A DNA stretch of 37,236 nucleotides, taken from positions 1-37,236 of the forward strand of contig MNCI01030285.1 of NCBI GenBank assembly GCA_015680685.1. The letters are read 5' to 3'. The notes beneath the pieces are model-generated. The model saw nothing but the letters and a program-made list of their open reading frames with translations. It did no database searches and was not told the DNA's origin. This stretch comes from Gnetum montanum (lineage: Eukaryota; Streptophyta; Gnetopsida; Gnetales; Gnetaceae). A program made the position numbers and the translations under genes. Positions 1 to 9,411 of this stretch are shown here, in pieces; positions within the stretch are counted from its first letter, which is position 1, and each line of letters begins with the position of its first letter.

Positions 1-230
1 TGGAAGAAATAATTTAAATCTAAAGAAAAAATGATTACAAGGAGAGGAAGAATGAGAAAGAGGATAAGAAAGAAAAGAATAAGGCTAAGGAGAAATCAAA
101 CAACAAAGTCAATAATTCTATGGGAAAAATCTCTTTTAATCTTCAATGCATCAAGTAGGATGGAATTAGATATAAGTAATGTAAATTTCTACTATAGAAG
201 ACCATCAAGGGAATAGAATTAAATTAGGCT
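1..230 (+). pseudogene. Gag nucleocapsid tail, first Ty3/gypsy remnant
   Basis: This is the C-terminal end of a retrotransposon Gag, the RNA-binding nucleocapsid region. A strongly basic Lys/Arg/Glu linker is followed, in the frame of position 147, by a decayed CCHC zinc knuckle at 147-188. The spacing C-x2-C-x4-H-x4-C is exact, but only the first Cys survives: the second Cys codon is TAG, His is Tyr (TAT) and the last Cys is Phe (TTT). A 61-codon ORF at 31-216 reads the same DNA in another frame and is probably a shadow. The gene is cut by the left window edge and continues into protease and RT sequence. The Gag identity rests on knuckle spacing, basic context and downstream RT. Confidence 0.6.
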
Positions 231-399
231 TCTCAAAGAAGTAATTCTAATACTCTTAGAAATAAAGATGTCATTGAAATGAATTTATTAATGAGTAATT
301 TAAATGTAAAGTATAATCCAACTGTTATTTATAATTGAAGCTAAATGTCTTAAGAACATGAAATGAATTCGTATTTTGATTAATGACAGTGCTCATGAG

Positions 400-1425
400 A
401 ATATAATTTCTTCTAGGAAAATTGATAGATTAGGGCTAGTAAGTTATGCTCATCCTAGACCTTATAAGATACATAGTTATTCAGAAATTTCTCTTAATAT
501 GTAAAAGAAAAATATGTATTAAATTTGTATCTTTGTTGATCATGTTGATTATGATGTCTTGTTAATTAATTATGTTGATGTAATATTGAAAATATCTTCG
601 ACCTTTGACAATGATTCTAAGTATGATGATGTTAAGAATATTAGTTACAAGAGAGCATGAAATCTATGAATTGATTCTCATGAAAGCTGAGCAAGTGAGG
701 AATTAGTCCTCAAGGAATGCATTACTAATCTTATTAGTTAAGATGAAGTATATAAAAAACATAAAGAGATAGAGATCAGACCTTAAGTAATGTTCACAAT
801 TGTATCATCCATGACTAAGTAATGTGAACTTCTAATAATGGTTGAGAGGATTGCCAAGTAATTTCTAAATGTCCTAAAAGGGAATGTGGATGTTTTTTCA
901 TATATGAAAAATGTATAGCATCAAATTAACTTCATAATAGGGGCTACAATTCAAAGTAAAAGAAGATATTAAATGGTATCAGATCAGAGTGAAAGATTGC
1001 AAAGTTCAATGAAGGAGCTACTTGCAAATGAATTTGTGAGGAAACCCATATCACCTTATGCAATTCAAATGGTTCTAGTTTTGAAGAAGAGAAGTAAAAA
1101 ATAGAGGATGTGGATTGACTTAAGAAAAATAAATAGGATTATGATAATATAGCATTTTTCCATTATAAGGATGGATACTATTCTTGATGCCTTGACGCAT
1201 GCTAAGTATTTAGCAGAATTGATTTTGAGAGTAGGTATCATATAATAAGAATCATACCAAGATATGAATGGAAGACCACTTTCAAAATTTTGGATGATTT
1301 TCTTGAATGGTTTATGATGTCATTTAGATTAACAAATGTTGCTATCACTTGATAATATTAATGCCTGATTATCTCAATGAGTTGATTGGAAAATGTAATA
1401 TTAGTTTCTCATAGAGGCATGCCCT
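400..1425 (+). pseudogene. Protease-reverse transcriptase remnant, first Ty3/gypsy element
   Basis: This is a decayed pol fragment of a chromovirus-like Ty3/gypsy retrotransposon. Around 530-590 a DVLLINYVDVIL stretch matches the protease C-terminus, where the family has a Cys-Asp-Val-x-Pro-Met core before an Leu/Ile-Gly-Arg-Pro-Trp motif. From about 985 the RT entry region can be read: a KELLANEFVRKPISPY stretch, then Lys-Lys plus RMWIDLRKINRI (finger and palm start), then MDTILDALTHAKY at about 1170. After a frameshift near 1240 comes WKTTFK, then a stretch like the family's EWLVMPFGLTNAP with several substitutions. The trace fades near DYLNELIGK at about 1360-1400, before the catalytic FLDD. 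Several stops and at least one frameshift make it non-functional. Confidence 0.75.
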
Positions 1426-2459
1426 TAAGGTCCTTCTAACACATCATTCCTAAATATTAATGGTATAGAGATACCTTTTATAATTTTCTTTTCTCTTCCC
1501 TATGGATGATTTTTGAATATTTAGGAGTTGGAAAGATGTCTTGAAGGTCAAGGAGAAATCTAGATTGAAAAATGGGATGAAATAGTAGATGTCTCACATG
1601 GCTAGAAGATGTCTCTACTAAGAGCTAGCTTGTGGCAAGAGACATCTTACATGTATAGGACATGTCTTAATTTTTGAGGAGACATCTCAACCTATTCAGA
1701 GATTTCTTAGGGGAGACATCTCATAATTGTATGAGATATATCAAGTTTGATATTTGACTACTATAGTACACATCTCACTTGAATGTTGGGATTTTTTAAG
1801 AGATATCTTAGAAAGCCTATGGATGACCTATATGACTAAGAAAAGATCTAAGGTGCTAGTTCCAAAGTAGGATACAATTGAAAAAAGAGAAGAAAGGATA
1901 GAAATAGCTAGGAATATTTATGTTAAGTTTGGAGAAAGATTTCAAAGTTTTTTGTCTTTATTTTGTAATAAATATTATTGTGTTTCATGTTTTAATATGA
2001 TGGATTAGAGTTGATGATTACATGAGAGCATATTATAAGAGTACAAGAATGTGGTTATAGCTCCAAGATTAATTCCGTGTGTTTAACATGTATGTATCTT
2101 ATGTTTTTGTGTGTTTTGGATCTTAGTCCTATGTTTGTAAAAGAGATCTCCTTAGCTTGTATCTTACATAAAAAATAATTACTATGTGGTTGTAAAGCCT
2201 TATGATATATAACATAATTGAGTGTTTATGAGTGATTTAATTTTGTATGTTATCGACCTAGATTATAATCTTCTTTACATAAATTAAGAACAACTAGTTT
2301 TTTTATTGTTTAAAATATTAATTATTTTTTATACTATCTAAATTTGGTAAAAATTGAAGGTGTAATTAATAGGAGTGAACTTGATCAAGCTTTGTTAGTA
2401 CTAGATTGTTAGTTTAATTGTTGCATGAATATTTGGTTACATATTTTTGTCAAATTTAG
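1426..2459 (+). promoter_or_regulatory. LTR-like noncoding region with AGACATCT/TGTCTC motif array
   Basis: No coding sequence is visible between the truncated RT and the next gag start at 2460. The segment 1560-1830 contains many copies of AGACATCT or its reverse complement AGATGTCT, several extended to GAGACATCTC. The LTRs at 2853-3688 and 5702-6517 hold a similar, less dense set in their U3-like part, so this stretch is probably the U3 of an LTR. It could be the 3' LTR of the first element or the 5' LTR of the second. The rest (1840-2459) is AT-rich and compatible with R/U5 and leader. No clear LTR ends or convincing primer site were found. Confidence 0.4.
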
Positions 2460-2852
2460 ATGATACCTAAGAAGAAATAGGTTCAATTATTTAAAAAAGA
2501 CATGGAGGACATGAATTATACCTTTCAACTAATGATTTCTTTTTTAGATGAGATTAATGCCAAGTTAGATAAGAATGTAGGTCCTAAACATATTCAAACT
2601 CATGGAGATGATGAGCATTCATGTTTGAATGGTGGTGAAGAATTTTCTTATCTTGATGAAGGATAAGTAGATGATGAGGAAGGATAATCTAACTATGCGA
2701 ATATTGAAATCCATTGGCTAATGATTTTAATGGGACAGAATCCACTTTCTCATATCATAGTTCCAAGAGCTTCATCAATATCCACTACTTTTTTCTATTG
2801 AAATCTTGATGATGAGAATGAAGTAAGACTTGCTAGATCATTCATAAATTAA
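2460..2852 (+). pseudogene. Gag N-terminus of second gypsy element (split)
   Basis: The ATG at 2460 opens a frame beginning MIPKKK, with TAG as the seventh codon, and continues through a hydrophobic and acidic region. It resembles the gag start at 36349 in the last element of the window. Both begin Met-x-x-Lys/Asn-Lys-Lys, have a similar spacing to an Asp-Ala-Lys-Leu or Asn-Ala-Lys-Leu core, and share a NLD-[DE]-E-[ND]-EV block (2802-2825 here, 36694-36717 there). The reading stops at the inserted LTR element and resumes at 6518. Stops at TAA/TAG positions and frame changes show it is dead. Gag proteins of this group assemble the retrotransposon particle. Confidence 0.6.
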
Positions 2853-3688
2853 TGAGAACATCACCCAATCCTTGTGTAATCCTCAATGTATCTTGGATAT
2901 GTATGTATTTTTTTTGTGTATGTCTTCTTCTATTGACCTTTCGATGATGATTCCATGATTTTTTATGATGTTTGAGAGTGTTTTAGACTTATTTTGTTAT
3001 GATTCTAGGAGGTTGTGAGGGGTATGAGGAGTTTTTTGGAGGTGTATGGAGGTTCCAAATCTTAAAACAAGCATTTTAATTTTGGCCTTAGTAGGATAGC
3101 TGTCTATGTTTACAATTAGATATCTATACTGCATATTAGATGTGTATTATTGCTCATAGATATCTAATCCAAGATGTATAACATGATTCCGAGATGTCGA
3201 CTTTGGCTTCTCTACAGTTAGGATAGACATCTACTATTCCCTTTAGATATATAATGTAGATTTTAATGGACAGCAAATTGAATGGCAGATTGGAGGGAAG
3301 ATGAAAGGTCACATCAAGAAGCTATAAATAAGATTCCAAGGCTTGACAAAGAATAAAGGTGAGAGATTTAAGAAGTATCTTGTTTTAGTGAAAAGTAAGG
3401 GAGAGCACATGAGAGAGGTTAAAAGAATCTCTTATCTTGAGCTTTAGCTCCATTTGTGAGAAATTGAGGATTTAGAGGGGACATGTGTGGCCTCTAAGAT
3501 CCTTGGGAGAGATTTTAGTTGAGCTTGGATCCTCATATTTTATGTAATTCTTTGCACATTATGAGTTTTCTTATAAAAAGTGGGATTTTCTCCAATTCAT
3601 TGTCTTATTCTTGCTTCGAAGTTGAATTTTTCTTAGAAGGCTTATGGAATGGATCCTTTTGGAGTCTATTAAGGTGGGCTTCACATCA
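2853..3688 (+). repeat. 5' LTR of small LTR element
   Basis: This is the left long terminal repeat. It aligns along its length with 5702-6517, at roughly three quarters identity by eye, with differences dominated by C/T and A/G. The U3-like part (3110-3260) carries decayed AGACATCT/AGATGTCT motifs. A TATA-like CTATAAATAAG occurs at about 3323-3333. The end GGGCTTCACATCA is shared with the right copy. An 82-codon ORF at 3519-3767 crosses the LTR end and primer site and is not regarded as a gene. Confidence 0.85.
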
Positions 3689-3690
3689 GA

Positions 3691-3703
3691 TTGGTATCAA
3701 AGC
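3691..3703 (+). other. Primer-binding site, initiator tRNA-Met type
   Basis: TTGGTATCAAAGC lies two bases after the LTR end. It differs from the common plant retrotransposon site TTGGTATCAGAGC, complementary to the 3' end of initiator tRNA-Met, by one G-to-A change. It sets the element's orientation and marks minus-strand DNA synthesis start. Confidence 0.85.
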
Positions 3704-4069
3704 ATTTATTGTTGAAGGAATCAACATATATGCATTTGGTTTGAAGTTTCCACACTTGAATTATTGATCTTTGTCAAGCTTTTAAAGAAATTGTGAAGGA
3801 TTCTAAAGCTTTATAGCCACTTGGGATTTGGAAAAACTAAGATTCATAAAGATTACTTGAATCTTTTAAGATCAAGTTTCTTTTGTGATTTTTGAACACC
3901 AATTTATTTGAAAGCATAGGATTTGAAGTGAATTACTTCAAATTTACAATTCTATGTTTAATTTTGGTGGTTTCTTTGAATGAAAGGAATATGTTTTTGG
4001 ATATTTGTGCATTTTTGTTTGGATGGAATTCTTGTTGCTTTAAGTTTTACCTTTTGAACTATGAAAGGT

Positions 4070-4650
4070 ATGAATCTTAAGAAGAAGAAAAATCAAGAGC
4101 TTGGACAAGGGCTTTAAGAGCTCAAAGGCTCCTTTAAAGCATTTGTTGCTAAAATTCAAGAAGTACTTCCTAAAGTAAGGACCTAAAAGCATCAAGATTC
4201 TGTAGAAACTTTAAGAGGAAGAGATATGCAGAAATTCGAGACTAGCTTGGGTAATATTTTGAGGAGAATTGAGAATATATCTTCTAGCCATCAACGAGAG
4301 GAAGAGGATAAAAGGTCTAGTGAATTATATATTAATGAGGAAAGGAGTTCATAAGTATCTCTTATTTATGAAAAGAGTGCTCAATACTCAAAGGTTTCAA
4401 GAGAGGGAACCAAGAGCTTTCTCAAAGGGACCAAGAGATCTTCAAAGTTTAAGATGGTGTATGCTACTAATTAAGGAGAGTTCCTACCTCATAAGTCATG
4501 GAAGGTAAAATATTCAAGCCAAAGGAGTAGCAAAGAAAAAGGAATTTATTCAAAGAAGATTAAAGGTAGAACTAGGAGGTATGATACTCATTCTTTTTTA
4601 CAATTATTCTATACCTTGAGGAAAAGAAAGGGAGATTCTAAGCCAAGTTG
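4070..4650 (+). pseudogene. Gag-like ORF1 of the small LTR element
   Basis: From the ATG at 4070 a single frame stays readable for about 190 codons with only four TAA stops and no obvious frameshift until about 4640. Each TAA is one C-to-T step from CAA (Gln). It starts with a Lys-rich MNLKKKKNQ segment, continues with heptad-like Leu/Ile spacing (ELKGSFKAFVAKIQEV; SLGNILRRIEN), then a Ser/Lys/Arg-rich region. The basic start resembles the gag starts at 2460 and 36349, hence the Gag-like label, but no zinc knuckle and no WW-containing Gag core is visible. The predicted coiled coil and basic tail would suit an RNA-binding or assembly protein; that is inference. Confidence 0.5.
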
Positions 4651-5651
4651 AAGCTATCTCATGGGAGATAGATGAGTATTATAGCCAAGGTATGTGGAAG
4701 AATAATTTATTTGATGATGTTTTTAATGAATTTTATGTTAAAGTCATGGAGGATAGTTTACCATTGGAGTTGGTAACTCTAAAATAGAATGAAGAGCTTG
4801 TTGATGATTCCTTTGAAGAGGAGAAGCCATTGGAATTGGGAATTTATATTTTGGTTCTTAAACCTTCAAGCCTTGATCAATTTGGACAAATAGATGTTGA
4901 AGATCAAGATGAACCAACGATGGATGGGAAAAGTCATGAAGAGGTAAGTATGTGTAAGTTTTACCTTGTTTATGGTAGTAATGTCTCTCATGTTGAAGCT
5001 AGTGTGATGGATGCTAGTTCTTCACTTTAGCTTGGTAGTAGTTTGTACAATGTTAATGATGAGTGTAATGATCATTGTGGTGATTGTGATGAGAATGAGA
5101 TTCATGTTTTGACTTTTGATGCCATTATTAGTGAGAGGAAGACTAATAATGGTAATGTGTTTGATGATAATGGCTATTGGCATAGTCATTATGAGAAGAT
5201 CATTATTAATGTTGGTCACAACATTGATAGTGATGAATTTGATTATCTTGGTTGTGAAATGGATGGGTTGCATGAAGACAATCCAAGTTGTTATGCTACT
5301 TATGATGAAAGGTAGCTAGACAAGAGTCTTTCAAACACCATAAAGAATATGGTAATGAAGATGAGAAAGAAGGAAAGAAAGGATGTTAGGTTGAGGAAGC
5401 CTAATGATTTTTCCTTTTCTTATTCTTCATTTATTATAAGTTTGGTTCATCATAAGGATGTAAGGAAATATTTGCAAGGAGATGCTGAAATGAGGAAAAC
5501 ATGATGGAACATGAGGATAGCCCTCCATGAGCAAGAGCAACTCAAAACTAAAACCTCAAATGATGCTTATTCTCATGATGTTTATGATGCATTGAGTTTT
5601 GATTATTATGATAGGAGTGACGTCCTTGACTCATGGGGGCATGGTGCCTTC
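4632..5651 (+). pseudogene. Unknown long acidic ORF2 of the small LTR element
   Basis: One frame is readable for about 340 codons, interrupted only by TAG at 4785, 5028 and 5313 and TGA at 5502; the next stops, 5652 and 5670, probably mark the end. The product would be rich in Asp, Glu, His, Tyr and Asn. An acidic first third (QIDVEDQDEPTMDGKSHEEV) leads to a Cys/His/Asp cluster (NDECNDHCGDCDENE, about 5058-5100), a D/E/Y/H-rich block and a basic MKMRKKERKDVR stretch near 5360. I recognise no retrotransposon or cellular domain. It sits where pol would be, overlapping or just after ORF1, and ends about 50 bases before the right LTR. It is far less interrupted than nearby pol remnants, suggesting recent insertion or late constraint. 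It may be a captured host fragment or an extra ORF special to this family. Confidence 0.5.
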
Positions 5652-5674
5652 TAGCTTGTGAAAGGCCATTAAGC

Positions 5675-5701
5675 ATGATATTTTAAAGGTGGAATAGATG
5701 A
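5675..5701 (+). other. Purine-rich stretch before 3' LTR (candidate polypurine tract)
   Basis: AAAGGTGGAATAGATGA directly precedes the TGAG start of the right LTR. It is purine-rich, with T interruptions, and is in the right place for the plus-strand primer. Decay makes the exact tract unclear. Confidence 0.45.
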
Positions 5702-6517
5702 TGAGGATATCACCCAAACCTTTTGTAATCCTTAATGTATCTTGGGTATGTGTGTATGTTTTTTGTATGTTTCTTCATGTTTCAACCTTTTGATGATGAT
5801 TCCAAGGTGTTTTTCCATGTTTTGAAGTGTTCTACACTAATTTTGATAAGTCTAGAAGGTTTTAGGGGCTATGGGAACATTTTTGGAGGGGCTATGGAAA
5901 TTTTGTCTTTGTCAGGATAGATCTCTACACTGATAGTTAGATGTCGATACTACATATTAGACATCTACTATTTTTCATAGACATCTAAGCCAAGATTTCT
6001 AACACGATTCAAGACATCTACTCTATCATCTTTGCACTTGGGATAGATGTCTAATGTTTCCTCTAGACATCTAATGAAAATTTTAATGGACATCAAATTA
6101 AATGAAAATTAGAGAAAAGAGAAAAGACCACATAAAGAAGCTATAAATAAGAGTCCAAGACTTGAGAAAGGGTAAGGATGAGAGATTTAAGAATTCTCTT
6201 ATTTAAGTAAGATGCAAGGGAGATCACTTGAGAGAGGTTAAAACAATCTCTTATAAGTATCTTGTCTTGAGCTCTAGCCCCATTATGAGCAATTGATGAT
6301 TGAGAGGGGACATGTGTAGCCTCTAAGATACTTGGGAGAGGTTTGAGTTTAGCTTTGCTCATCATCATTTATGTAATTTTTTTCATATTGATATTTTTCT
6401 TATAAAAAGAAAACTTTTCTCTGATTCATTATCTTGTTCTTACTTCTAAGTTGAATTTGGCTTAGAAGGCTTATGGAATGCATCCTTTTGGAGTCTATTA
6501 ATGTAGACTTCACATCA
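5702..6517 (+). repeat. 3' LTR of small LTR element
   Basis: This copy matches the left LTR from TGAGGATATCACCC to CTTCACATCA. Its motif array (5935-6080) is better preserved, with TAGATGTC, TAGACATCT, AAGACATCT and TAGATGTCT forms. A TATA-like CTATAAATAAG is at about 6141-6151. Host gag reading resumes immediately afterwards. Confidence 0.85.
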
Positions 6518-7260
6518 AAAATGCTACCAAAATTCTATACATGGAGATAAAGAATTTCAATAGTATAGATTATATGAATGCTTTTTCAAGTTATTTTAAG
6601 GTACTTGAGAAGCATTTTGAGTTGGAAGAGATGCTAAGTCAATTAAGTATACCTATTGATACATATAAATTAGAAGGTATGGCTTTTACTTGGTGGGAAA
6701 AGCAGTCTTAAGATTATGAAAGATAAAATGGCCAATCCATCAAGCATTGAAACTTGATGAAATATAGGTTAATAAGAAAATTTTAACGGTTTTGGTAAAG
6801 GTAAGAGACCATTATGAAGATAAAATTCCTAATGCAACTTGACAAGGTTATAAAGGATTTATATATCAAATTTTGGGAAGTATTTCATCCAGCTAAGGTA
6901 AAATGATAGGATTATGAACAAACTTCAATATTTCTAGGAGGTTTCAAAATGACATATTAGCAAAAGTTATTGTTTTATAAGTCATAAACTCTTGATGGCA
7001 TCTATGATTTAATACTCAAGGTAGGAAAGAAACATTCTAGAATTGAGAATAGGAGAAAAAAATCTTCCAAGAAAAATTATGAAGATATTTAATTCCAAAT
7101 ATAAAGACAAAAATGGAAGCCATGACAAGAAGATAGAAAAAGATTATAAGGGAAAAGCCAAGAATGACCAAGATAGAAAAGAAAAATATCAAGGTAGTAT
7201 CTCATCTAATATGCTTTAAGTGTGGATAATAGGAATACAATCAATAGAAATGTCTAGTTC
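6518..7260 (+). pseudogene. Gag core and zinc knuckle of second gypsy element
   Basis: After the inserted element, Gag resumes with an IKNFNSIDYMNAFSSYF stretch, then LEKHFELEE and the hallmark Gly-Met-Ala-Phe-Thr-Trp-Trp-Glu at about 6679-6702. The same block, decayed, is at 36740-36910. Further on, a charged linker (7060-7200) leads to a CCHC knuckle at 7212-7253 with exact C-x2-C-x4-H-x4-C spacing. All three Cys codons survive, His has become Tyr (TAC), and three spacer codons are stops. One stop in the Trp-Trp region (TTAAGA) and a TGA where the family has Trp also fit C-to-T/G-to-A decay. Confidence 0.75.
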
Positions 7261-7790
7261 TCAAGGTAGCCAATGGTTAGGATATGCAAACCATGAAATT
7301 GGAGAAGCCAACTAGCCAAGATCTTCAAAGAGGTAATCGTAATGANAAATGTTACTTTGTCTAGAGTAGTTGCTAGATCAGGTTTGTTAACTAATCCTTA
7401 TGCAAGATCCTACAAGGTACATTAGTTATTTAGGGATTACTCTTAAGATGTGAGAGATAAATGTGTTTTGAAATTTAAAATTGGGAGTTTTTATGATTTT
7501 TTTAAATGTGATGTACTTCCAATTAATTATGCTAATGTAATTCTTGATAGACCTTGGAATTTTGATAATGGTGCTTACTTTGGTAGAGTAAGAAATGTAT
7601 GGAGTGTAGCTAAACTTGATGGAATCCATGAGTTAATTCCTATGATAGTTGAAAAAGTGAGGCAACAAAGCTCACTTAATGTTTCTTTAGTCTTTTTAGG
7701 ATAGTGAAAATATATTAGGGAGCATGATTAAACTAGTTTTGACTTTTTTGTTATATAAACTATTACTTCTAACCATGATAATGTGTAGGT
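7261..7790 (+). pseudogene. Protease region of second gypsy element
   Basis: The best preserved part is an 84-codon open stretch at 7450-7704. It contains FKIGSFYDFFKCDVLPINYA followed by NVILDRPWNFDN, the conserved C-terminal part of gypsy aspartic proteases (Cys-Asp-Val-x-Pro ... Leu-Leu-Gly-Arg-Pro-Trp). Here Gly of GRPW has become Asp. The catalytic Asp-Ser/Thr-Gly triad would lie upstream near 7360-7450, but is not readable. The protease would cleave Gag-Pol. One ambiguous base (N) is at 7346. Confidence 0.7.
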
Positions 7791-8640
7791 AGAACCTCCA
7801 ATAGACATGCTAGATATGAAGGAGAAATTTTCCAAGGTATTCAAGAAGGAATTGAATGGATTTCCACCAATGATAAATGTATACTAGAAAATTGCTTTCA
7901 TCCCTAGTGCTACTATTCCAAACAAGAGAATATGATGGATGGCATTAAACCAATGGGTGAAATTGCAATGACAAGTAGAAGAGTTAATTGAAAATAGATT
8001 TGTAATAGAATCCATTTCACCTTGAGAAATTCCAATAGTTATTATGTCAAAGAATAATAACAATGAATGAATGATGTGAATTGATTCTAGGGTAGAAAAT
8101 AGGATAATAGTGAGTTATAGTTTTCTTATTCCAATGATGAATGATATCCTTGTTGTTCTTACTAATATGAATAATTTTAGAAAAACTGATTTCAAGAGTG
8201 GATACCCTCAAATTTAGATCAAGCCTAGTGGTAATGAAAGATAGCTTTAAAAATACTAGATGGATTATTTGAGTGGTTTGTGATGCCATTTGGCCTCATG
8301 AATATACCTACTATATTCATGTGGTTGAAACTTGATGTACGCAAAAAGTTAACCAATTAATGTTTTATTATCTTTCTTGATTATATTTTTGTGTATAATA
8401 ATAATTAGAAGGAGCACTTAGATTATTTAAGATATGTCTTGAATTCAAAGTGGTACATTTTGTGATCAATGTGAAGAAAAGCCATTTTAGGAGAAAAATT
8501 ACATACTTGAAACATGTGGTTTCTAAAAGCCAAATTTTGATGGAAGCTATCAAGGTGAGAGGTATTAGAGATTGGTTGATTTCTAGGAATGTTAGGGTGG
8601 TAATATCATTCATTCATTTAGCAAATTTTTATTAGAAGTT
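7791..8640 (+). pseudogene. Reverse transcriptase of second gypsy element
   Basis: Family landmarks appear in order. The entry region (VFKKELNGFPPM, then QVEELIENRFVIESISP) is at 7840-8025, followed by a degraded Lys-Lys-Asp-Gly/Cys-Ile-Asp block near 8050-8090, then FRKTDFKSGYPQI at about 8175-8215. Around 8360-8440 the catalytic loop reads Phe-Leu-Asp-Tyr instead of Phe-Leu-Asp-Asp, so the second metal ligand is lost (GAT to TAT). KEHLDYLRYVLNS follows directly. A 61-codon open stretch at 8450-8635 carries the thumb/connection start (VKKSHFRRKITYLKHVVSK). Several stops and frame changes make it inactive. It would copy the RNA genome into DNA in cytoplasmic particles. Confidence 0.8.
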
Positions 8641-9155
8641 CATAAAATATTTTAGGGATATTTCTTAGTTTGTGTTTTCTTTGTTAAAGAAAAATAGAGA
8701 TTTTAGATGAACTAATAAAACCCAAAGGATCTTTGACATATTAAAAGAAAAATTAACTATTGTACTAGTACTTGTAATTATACATTTATTGAAGCTTTTC
8801 TTAGATGGAGGTGGATGTATCTAGATTTACCATTTGTGGGGTACTTTCACAAGAAGGTAGACCTATTGCTTTCTTTTCAGAAAAGTTGAATAAATCATGG
8901 AAAAATTTTGGCATATATGAAAAGGAGTTGTATACTATTAGTTAAGAAATTAAGCATTAGAGGAATTACTTATTTCCCAAGGAGTTCAATTTGATGATGA
9001 ATAAAACATCACTTTAGTTTCTAAATTCCTAGAAGATGTTGAGTGCTAAATGAATGAAGAGAATTACACAACTAGAAAAGTTCAATTTTGTGGTCAAGCA
9101 CAAAACTACAAAAGCTAATGTGGTGGTTGATGCATGTGGTGAATTCTAGCATGAT
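8641..9155 (+). pseudogene. RNase H domain of second gypsy element
   Basis: About 8780-8893 encodes a well preserved segment with GVLSQEGRPIAFFSEKLN, the Ty3/gypsy RNase H N-terminal core. It is followed by GIYEKELYTIS, containing the catalytic Glu region, and a degraded RNYLFPKEF segment. The region ends with LEKFNFVVKHK and VVDA, matching the family's end-of-RNase-H stretch before Asp-Ala-Leu-Ser-Arg. It contains TAA and TAG stops (for instance where family members have Arg, Gln or Trp). RNase H would remove the RNA strand during reverse transcription. Confidence 0.75.
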
Positions 9156-9411
9156 TTAAATTAAAGGTATAGATTATTTTACTAATTTCTTAGCATGATT
9201 TAAATTTTGGGTAGAGGATTTGAGCCTCAAGGAACCATTTTGAGTAGGATAGACGAATGGAGAAACTATCATGTTTAAGATAAACTATTAGTTTAAAATG
9301 AAAGGTATGTGTTTCAAATTATGATTTTAGAAAAAATATTTTGTTTGAAAAGAATTGTAGTGGCATGGTAGGCCACATGGGTAAGGAAAAAACATTAGAG
9401 CTTATAGATAG
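9156..9411 (+). pseudogene. Integrase N-terminus, cut by insertion
   Basis: After a degraded tether, the end reads Gly-His-Met-Gly-Lys-Glu-Lys-Thr-Leu-Glu-Leu-Ile at about 9370-9405. This is the second His part of the HHCC zinc-binding domain of Ty3/gypsy integrases (family form: Gly-His-Phe-Gly-x-x-Lys-Thr). The reading ends at the 5' LTR of the next element, starting at 9412. The catalytic DDE core was not found elsewhere in the window. Confidence 0.65.

Larger units (their letters stand above)
2853..6517 (+). mobile_element. Small LTR retrotransposon inserted in gag, without pol
   Basis: Two similar direct repeats of about 836 and 816 bp bound the element. Both begin TGAG, keep a TATCACCC or CATCACCC block near the start, and end CTTCACATCA. 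The left repeat is followed two bases later by a tRNA-iMet type primer site, and the right repeat is preceded by a purine-rich stretch, so orientation is +. The 2 kb interior has a Gag-like frame and a long acidic frame but no recognisable protease, RT or integrase, so the element is non-autonomous. Host gag sequence is found on both sides. I could not fix a clean target duplication: the flanks are ATTAA and AAAAT, depending on the boundary chosen. Confidence 0.8.
2460..9411 (+). mobile_element. Second Ty3/gypsy element (chromovirus-like), interrupted and 3' truncated
   Basis: The parts run in canonical order: Gag N-terminus (2460-2852), rest of Gag with zinc knuckle (6518-7253), protease (to 7704), RT (7800-8640), RNase H (8780-9150) and the first part of integrase (to 9411). 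It has two interruptions. A complete small LTR element sits at 2853-6517 inside gag, and the Athila/Tat-like element begins at 9412 inside the integrase zinc-binding region. The remainder of integrase was not found elsewhere in the window. The protease and RT signatures resemble plant chromoviruses, but no chromodomain can be seen because the 3' end is missing. Confidence 0.8.

Noticed and set aside
2431-2450. TTTGGTTACATAT as primer site for the gag at 2460
   Set aside because: Only about 7 of 12 bases fit the tRNA-iMet site, and no LTR end can be fixed next to it.
3519-3767. 82-codon + strand ORF
   Set aside because: It crosses the end of an LTR and the primer-binding site, so it is not a gene.
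5022-5273. 83-codon - strand ORF and the 67-codon + ORF at 5116-5319
   Set aside because: Antisense and alternative-frame shadows of the acidic ORF; Ile/Thr/Met-rich repetitive translation.
2848-6522. Target duplication of the small LTR element
   Set aside because: The flanks ATTAA and AAAAT do not match without moving the LTR start away from TG; decay prevents a decision.
7346-7346. Ambiguous base N (also at 20517)
   Set aside because: Single assembly ambiguities in dead sequence; no biological meaning.
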